64,000 nt of DNA, from the NCBI GenBank assembly GCA_048268105.1, contig JBLWWH010000009.1, positions 1 to 64,000 of the forward strand, given 5' to 3'. This document shows, piece after piece, positions 61,206-64,000 of this stretch (the stretch's first letter is position 1; each line of letters opens with the position of its first letter). The position numbers and the translations under genes are program-made. The stretch is from Profundicola sp048268105. GTDB lineage: Bacteria > Bacteroidota > Bacteroidia > Flavobacteriales > Weeksellaceae. The notes under the pieces were generated by a model. That model saw only the letters and a list, made by a program, of their open reading frames with translations, had not been told where the DNA came from and ran no database searches.

Positions 61206-61847
61206 TTGAAATTAAAACACTGGATTTTTATAATCATCGGTCTGCATATCGTTGTTTTTGCAGTTGTATCGTCTATCCAACAAATCAATGTAAATCCCTC
61301 TTTAGAAATAGGACAAGAAATTGACCAATTGAATGGAGTGCAAGTATATTACAATGGTGGAGTTGACACTGTGACGGGTAGAAACACTACTCCAGATGGT
61401 TATAACTTGGGATTAAAATACCAATGTGTTGAATTTGTAAAAAGGTATTAATATGAACACCTAAACCACAAAATGCCTAATAGTTATCGCCGTGCTAAGG
61501 ATTTTTATGAAAAATCACTTAAAGACGGAGAGATCAATATATAAAGACACTTAACACAGTTTACAAACCCAAGTCAAGCAAAACCAAAAGTGAATAACTT
61601 GCTAATTTATATGCCCACTCTATTCAATAAATTTGGGCATGTAGCTATTGTTTCTAAGGTATCGGACAATGAGATTGAAGTTATTCAACAAAATCCAGGT
61701 CTTTTCGGATCTTCTAGAGAAAAGTTTAAGTTAAGTAAAGAATAGGGAATTTGGGGCATTAAAAATTCCCGAATTCTAGGATGGTTGCGAAAATTAAAAA
61801 GATCTAATTCACAACTATTTAAAACGACAAAAAAGGTCAGAATTTAG
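61206..61847 (+). pseudogene. CHAP-domain amidase/peptidase gene with three in-frame stops
   Basis: From TTG 61206 the frame encodes a signal or anchor helix (HWIFIIIGLHIVVFAVVSS), then a CHAP domain: YQCVEFVKRY with the nucleophile Cys, and FGHVAIVSKVSDNEIEVIQQ with the catalytic His. The same reading frame runs on to a final stop at 61845-61847 but is broken by TAA (61449-61451), TAA (61542-61544) and TAG (61743-61745). No frameshift is needed to read about 210 residues. It is most simply a recent pseudogene of a cell-wall amidase-type enzyme. The intact N-terminal 81 residues hold the Cys but not the His, so they should not be active alone. Confidence 0.85.
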
Positions 61848-61870
61848 AAAAACTCTGACCTTTTAATTTT
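61826..61870. terminator. Bidirectional terminator between the CHAP pseudogene and secA
   Basis: AAAAGGTCAGA / TCTGACCTTTT perfect arms (61831-61841, 61854-61864) with a 12-base loop, A-rich on one side and T-rich on the other. It serves secA (-) and the pseudogene (+). Confidence 0.85.
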
Positions 61871-61885
61871 TATAATGTTAAAGAA

Positions 61886-64000
61886 TTATTCTTCAACCAA
61901 AACCCACTCACCTGATTCGATCATAGGCTCTGCTTGTTTGTATTTTAATTCTTGTTTTGCTCCTGAATTTACATTTCTAATATATACTCGTTCATTTCTT
62001 CCAATCTTCACTACTTGTCTTGGAGCTGTCACTTCTACTTGCTGTGCACGCTGTTGATTAGCAGCCTGTTGATTGGCTTGAGAACTTTGACTCATATCTT
62101 CACCTCTATTGGTTTCAACCTTCTCTTCTCTTTGTTGACGAGCTTGTTGAATCTGACGAGGATCTGGGGCTGGCAGTTCACCTTTAAATAGGAATGAAAT
62201 TGTTTCTCTATTCACTTCATCTAACATGTTTCTGAACATATAGAAAGATTCCTCTTTATAAACAACCAAAGGATCTTTTTGCTCGTAAGTAACGTTTTGA
62301 ACCGAACGACGTAAATCATCCATATCGCGTAGATGCTCTTTCCAGTGCTCATCAATTAAAGCTAAGGTAATTCCCTTTTCGAAGTCTTTAATTAATTGTC
62401 TTCCTTCTGAATTATAAGCTTTTTCTAAATCAGAAACTACGGTAAGCGTTTTAGCACCATCCGTAAATGGAACTTGAATTCGCTGAAAGTTCTGAGTATT
62501 GTTTTCGAAGATATTGGCTACGACAGGATATACTTTTTCAGCTGTTGTTTTAACTTTCATCTTATAATCTGCCATGGCAGCCTTGAAAACAAGTTTCACT
62601 AAATCATTTTCAGATTTATTCTCGAATTCTTTTGGCGTAACTGGCGAATCCATGGTGAAATGTTTGATTAAATCCATTTCAAAGTCCTTGAACTTATTCG
62701 TTGATTTGTGATTGTTCACAATAGAGAATACCGTATCATAGATCATGTTTGCAATATCGGTATCCAGTCTTTCACCGTTTAATGCATTTCTACGACGTGT
62801 ATAAATTACCTCACGCTGTTTGTTCATTACGTCATCATACTCAAGTAATCTTTTTCTGATTCCGAAGTTATTCTCCTCAACTTTTTTCTGAGCTCTTTCG
62901 ATAGATTTAGAAACCATAGAATGTTGCAAAACATCGCCATCCTTATGCCCCATTCTATCCATTAATTTAGAAATTTTTTCCGATCCGAATAAACGCATCA
63001 AACTATCTTCTAAAGAAACAAAGAACTGAGAGCTTCCTGGATCCCCTTGACGTCCCGCACGACCTCTCAACTGTCTATCAACTCTACGAGAGTCATGTCG
63101 TTCTGTACCAATAATAGCTAAACCACCTGCGGCTTTTACTTCGTCAGATAATTTAATATCGGTACCACGACCTGCCATGTTCGTAGCAATCGTTACTCTT
63201 CCACTTTGTCCAGCCTCTGCCACAACATCTGCCTCACGCTTGTGCAACTTAGCATTCAATACGTTGTGCTCTATCTTACGCATTTGTAGCGCTCTTGATA
63301 ATAACTCAGAAACTTCTACAGAAGTTGTACCCACCAACACCGGACGTTTTTCGTCTTTGGATAAGCGCGTAACTTCTTCAATCACCGCATTAAATTTCTC
63401 GCGGTTGGTTTTATATATTTTATCTTCTCTATCCTGACGTGCAATGGGTCTGTTGGTAGGAATTACCACAACATCTAGGTTGTAGATTTCCCAAAACTCA
63501 CCTGCTTCAGTTTCCGCCGTACCAGTCATTCCCGATAGCTTGTTATACATACGGAAATAGTTCTGTAAAGTAACCGTAGCAAATGTTTGCGTAGCAGCTT
63601 CAATCTTCACATTTTCTTTTGCTTCAATAGATTGGTGTAATCCATCTGAATAACGACGCCCATCCATGATACGACCCGTTTGTTCATCAACAATTTTTAC
63701 CTGACCATCCATTACAACATACTCCACGTCTTTTTCAAACAAGGTGTAAGCTTTCAATAGTTGGTTCATACTATGAATACGCTCTGACTTAATAGCAAAC
63801 TCACGGAAGAACTCTTCTTTCTTAGCGTATTCTTCTTCTTTTGGCAGATCTAATTGCTCGATATTAGCAACTTCTTCTCCAATTTCAGGTAATACAAAGA
63901 AATCAGGATCCTGGTTATCTTGAGATAAATATTCAATTCCTTTATCCGTCAGGTTGATTTGATTTTGTTTTTCGTCAATCACAAAATACAAGTGATCATC
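61886..64000 (-). CDS. secA: Preprotein translocase ATPase SecA (5' end beyond the window)
   Basis: About 704 C-terminal residues are present; the frame is open through the right edge, so the N-terminus and first Walker motifs lie outside. Seen are the preprotein cross-linking region, MSGMTGTAETEAGEFW-type motif with TNRPIARQDREDK, the second nucleotide-binding fold (VLVGTTSVEVSELLSR, TNMAGRGTDIKL, RQLRGRAGRQGDPGSSQFF) and the helical scaffold/wing domains. The Gln-rich linker ends in KIGRNERVYIRNVNSG, a SEC-C-like tail with all zinc-binding Cys replaced, which I associate with Flavobacteriia. SecA drives export through SecYEG. Confidence 0.97.
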   Translation of the reverse strand, partial: DDHLYFVIDEKQNQINLTDKGIEYLSQDNQDPDFFVLPEIGEEVANIEQLDLPKEEEYAKKEEFFREFAIKSERIHSMNQLLKAYTLFEKDVEYVVMDGQVKIVDEQTGRIMDGRRYSDGLHQSIEAKENVKIEAATQTFATVTLQNYFRMYNKLSGMTGTAETEAGEFWEIYNLDVVVIPTNRPIARQDREDKIYKTNREKFNAVIEEVTRLSKDEKRPVLVGTTSVEVSELLSRALQMRKIEHNVLNAKLHKREADVVAEAGQSGRVTIATNMAGRGTDIKLSDEVKAAGGLAIIGTERHDSRRVDRQLRGRAGRQGDPGSSQFFVSLEDSLMRLFGSEKISKLMDRMGHKDGDVLQHSMVSKSIERAQKKVEENNFGIRKRLLEYDDVMNKQREVIYTRRRNALNGERLDTDIANMIYDTVFSIVNNHKSTNKFKDFEMDLIKHFTMDSPVTPKEFENKSENDLVKLVFKAAMADYKMKVKTTAEKVYPVVANIFENNTQNFQRIQVPFTDGAKTLTVVSDLEKAYNSEGRQLIKDFEKGITLALIDEHWKEHLRDMDDLRRSVQNVTYEQKDPLVVYKEESFYMFRNMLDEVNRETISFLFKGELPAPDPRQIQQARQQREEKVETNRGEDMSQSSQANQQAANQQRAQQVEVTAPRQVVKIGRNERVYIRNVNSGAKQELKYKQAEPMIESGEWVLVEE

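Overview
The window reads as a chromosomal segment of a member of Bacteroidota, most likely order Flavobacteriales. The evidence is AT-rich DNA, Bacteroidota promoters of the TTTG-N19-TAnnTTTG type, two secreted proteins with type IX secretion C-terminal sorting domains, a DnaQ-DnaE fused replicative polymerase, DUF1599, BT_3928 and DUF5606 family genes, and a SecA whose C-terminal zinc motif is degenerate. Species cannot be fixed from the sequence. I see no prophage, integrase, insertion sequence or CRISPR array. Most of the window is housekeeping DNA with a few accessory islands. Many genes start with TTG or GTG: ung, priA, an RNA methyltransferase and three genes of the ligase cluster.

Layout. 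0-8 kb: an NtrC-like regulator without a DNA-binding domain, an alanine-rich lipoprotein with 11-residue repeats, a GreA-like protein, a lipoprotein, a T9SS-exported subtilase and mutS2. 8-13 kb: ung, a lipoprotein, tesB, a TlpA-like lipoprotein, pdhB and ppa. 13-23 kb: an orphan peptide-type ABC permease with BT_3928 and DUF1599 genes on the minus strand, then a plus-strand run of folP, an rRNA methyltransferase, tpiA, prmA, clpS, ruvX, def, DUF5606, mazG and an FAH-family hydrolase. 23-27.6 kb: a membrane-anchored TPR-CHAT protease convergent with an ECF sigma / membrane anti-sigma-like pair. 27.8-34 kb: acyl-CoA dehydrogenase, menB, a PadR-PspC pair and an amidohydrolase. 34-41 kb: dnaE, trxA, a T9SS cargo protein and two identical tRNA-Asp genes. 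41-46.7 kb: a four-gene DNA-repair cluster (exonuclease, ATP-dependent ligase, Lhr-like helicase, PdeM). 46.7-64 kb: large catalase, PPOX-fold protein, TIGR01777 protein, SpoU methyltransferase, oligopeptidase, TPR protein, aldehyde dehydrogenase, priA, proline dehydrogenase, msrA, a CHAP-domain pseudogene and the 3' part of secA.

How the genes fit together. The 15.9-22.2 kb run handles folate, glycolysis and protein synthesis or maturation. The 41-46.7 kb cluster is a known repair association with stacked reading frames. The sigma / anti-sigma / CHAT group is the best candidate for a poorly described system. Its layout suggests that a periplasmic TPR-CHAT protease releases an ECF sigma factor by cutting the membrane anti-sigma. 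It resembles the TPR-CHAT / sigma module of type III-E CRISPR but has no CRISPR components.

Other non-routine signals are a perfect 38-bp palindrome between divergent genes (9.4 kb), two interleaved perfect inverted repeats just upstream of ruvX (19.9 kb), an A10 tract that puts the upstream ATG of the catalase gene out of frame (48.8 kb), a CHAP gene with three in-frame stops and no frameshift (61.2 kb), and an extra residue in the pABA-side loop of FolP.
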